From positions 1-6,729 of the forward strand of contig JAEWVY010000027.1 in NCBI GenBank assembly GCA_023396625.1: a stretch of 6,729 nucleotides of DNA. The letters run 5' to 3'. Numbering within the stretch: position 1 is the first letter of the stretch; each line of letters begins with the position of its first letter. Under the pieces are notes generated by a model. That model made no database searches. It was not told where the DNA came from and saw nothing but the letters and a program-made list of their open reading frames with translations. The stretch is from Pseudomonadota bacterium (GTDB lineage: Bacteria; Pseudomonadota; Gammaproteobacteria; Burkholderiales; Burkholderiaceae_C). Below are positions 1 to 6,729 of the stretch, piece by piece. A program made the translations under genes and the position numbers.

Positions 1-2647
<2,647 letters not shown>

Positions 2648-2671
2648 TCCTTCCCGTGCCACTTCATGGCC

Positions 2672-2684
2672 TTCCCTGAGGGAA
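2672..2684 (+). other. Small inverted repeat downstream of the rpoB stop
   Basis: TTCCCTGAGGGAA is a near-perfect palindrome that could form a 5-bp stem with a TGA triloop, 24 nt after the rpoB stop codon. No T-run follows, so it does not look like an intrinsic terminator. Its right half (GGGAA, 2680-2684) can also pair with TTCCC at 2722-2726, on the far side of the larger hairpin, so the two structures may compete. Function is unknown and a short palindrome like this may be fortuitous. Confidence 0.4.
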
Positions 2685-2687
2685 ACC

Positions 2688-2722
2688 ACACCAGCGGTCC
2701 GGCAAGGCCGGCTCCGCGGTGT
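2688..2722 (+). promoter_or_regulatory. Imperfect hairpin in the rpoB-rpoC intergenic region
   Basis: The transcript could fold into a 14-bp stem. ACACC (2688-2692) pairs with GGTGT (2718-2722), GCGG (2694-2697) with CCGC (2714-2717), and CCGGC (2699-2703) with GCCGG (2707-2711), closed by an AAG triloop. It has a single A bulge (2693) and a T/CT internal loop. It is mostly G-C and so should be stable. It is followed by TCCCGGTG rather than a U-tract, so it does not resemble a rho-independent terminator, and co-transcription of rpoC would be expected. A role as an RNase processing, stabilising or pausing element between the two cistrons is inference only. Confidence 0.5.
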
Positions 2723-2766
2723 TCCCGGTGAAGGCACTCCTGGTTTCAGCGTTGTCCCAAATTTTT

Positions 2767-2773
2767 AAGGAAG
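2767..2773 (+). promoter_or_regulatory. rpoC: Ribosome binding site of rpoC
   Basis: AAGGAAG matches the anti-Shine-Dalgarno core, with AAGGA ending 8 nt before the ATG at 2780. This fixes the rpoC start, together with the resulting N-terminus MKSLLDLFKQF, which is typical of the family. An AT-rich tract, AAATTTTT (2759-2766), lies immediately upstream and should keep the site unstructured, in contrast to the GC-rich hairpin further 5'. Confidence 0.9.
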
Positions 2774-2779
2774 TTCGAT

Positions 2780-6729
<3,950 letters not shown>

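Noticed and set aside
2759..2766. T-run AAATTTTT as part of a rho-independent terminator after rpoB
   Set aside because: No stable stem directly precedes it; the strong hairpin ends about 36 nt upstream. It sits immediately before the rpoC Shine-Dalgarno sequence, where termination would abolish beta' synthesis.
2648..2779. A separate promoter for rpoC in the intergenic gap
   Set aside because: I saw no convincing -35/-10 pair with proper spacing, and rpoB and rpoC are normally co-transcribed.

Overview
The window holds the downstream two thirds of rpoB and the first roughly 90-95% of rpoC, in the usual order on the + strand. These genes encode the beta and beta' subunits, the catalytic core of bacterial RNA polymerase. 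Both reading frames are intact across the window: rpoB enters from the left edge and rpoC runs off the right edge. No mobile element, CRISPR array, tRNA or rRNA gene, or accessory gene cassette is visible, and I found no previously undescribed system.

The protein sequences suggest a betaproteobacterium of the Burkholderiales, most like the Comamonadaceae. Supporting features are the beta' start MKSLLDLFKQF, the motifs DPGMTPLKKFSIMSEDD and FADTGEVQRA, the beta end MELERS, and strong use of G/C at third codon positions. Both subunits carry the proteobacterial lineage inserts: the region around 1400-1700 in beta, and a long insert (SI3) in the beta' trigger loop. This placement rests on remembered family sequences, not a database search.

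Layout: 1-2647 is the rpoB 3' part, beginning near E. coli residue 482, just before the rifampicin-binding cluster. A 132-nt intergenic gap (2648-2779) contains a strong imperfect hairpin and a smaller palindrome, then an AT-rich stretch and a clear Shine-Dalgarno sequence. From 2780 to 6729 is rpoC, truncated by the window edge. The short gap, shared strand and absence of a terminator-like hairpin plus T-run point to co-transcription. Upstream rplJL and the rpoB start would lie outside the window.

The points most worth a second look are the last ~45 residues of beta' visible here, which do not follow the usual proteobacterial sequence and imply an insertion of at least ten residues, and the rpoB-rpoC hairpin, which could be an RNA processing or pausing element.
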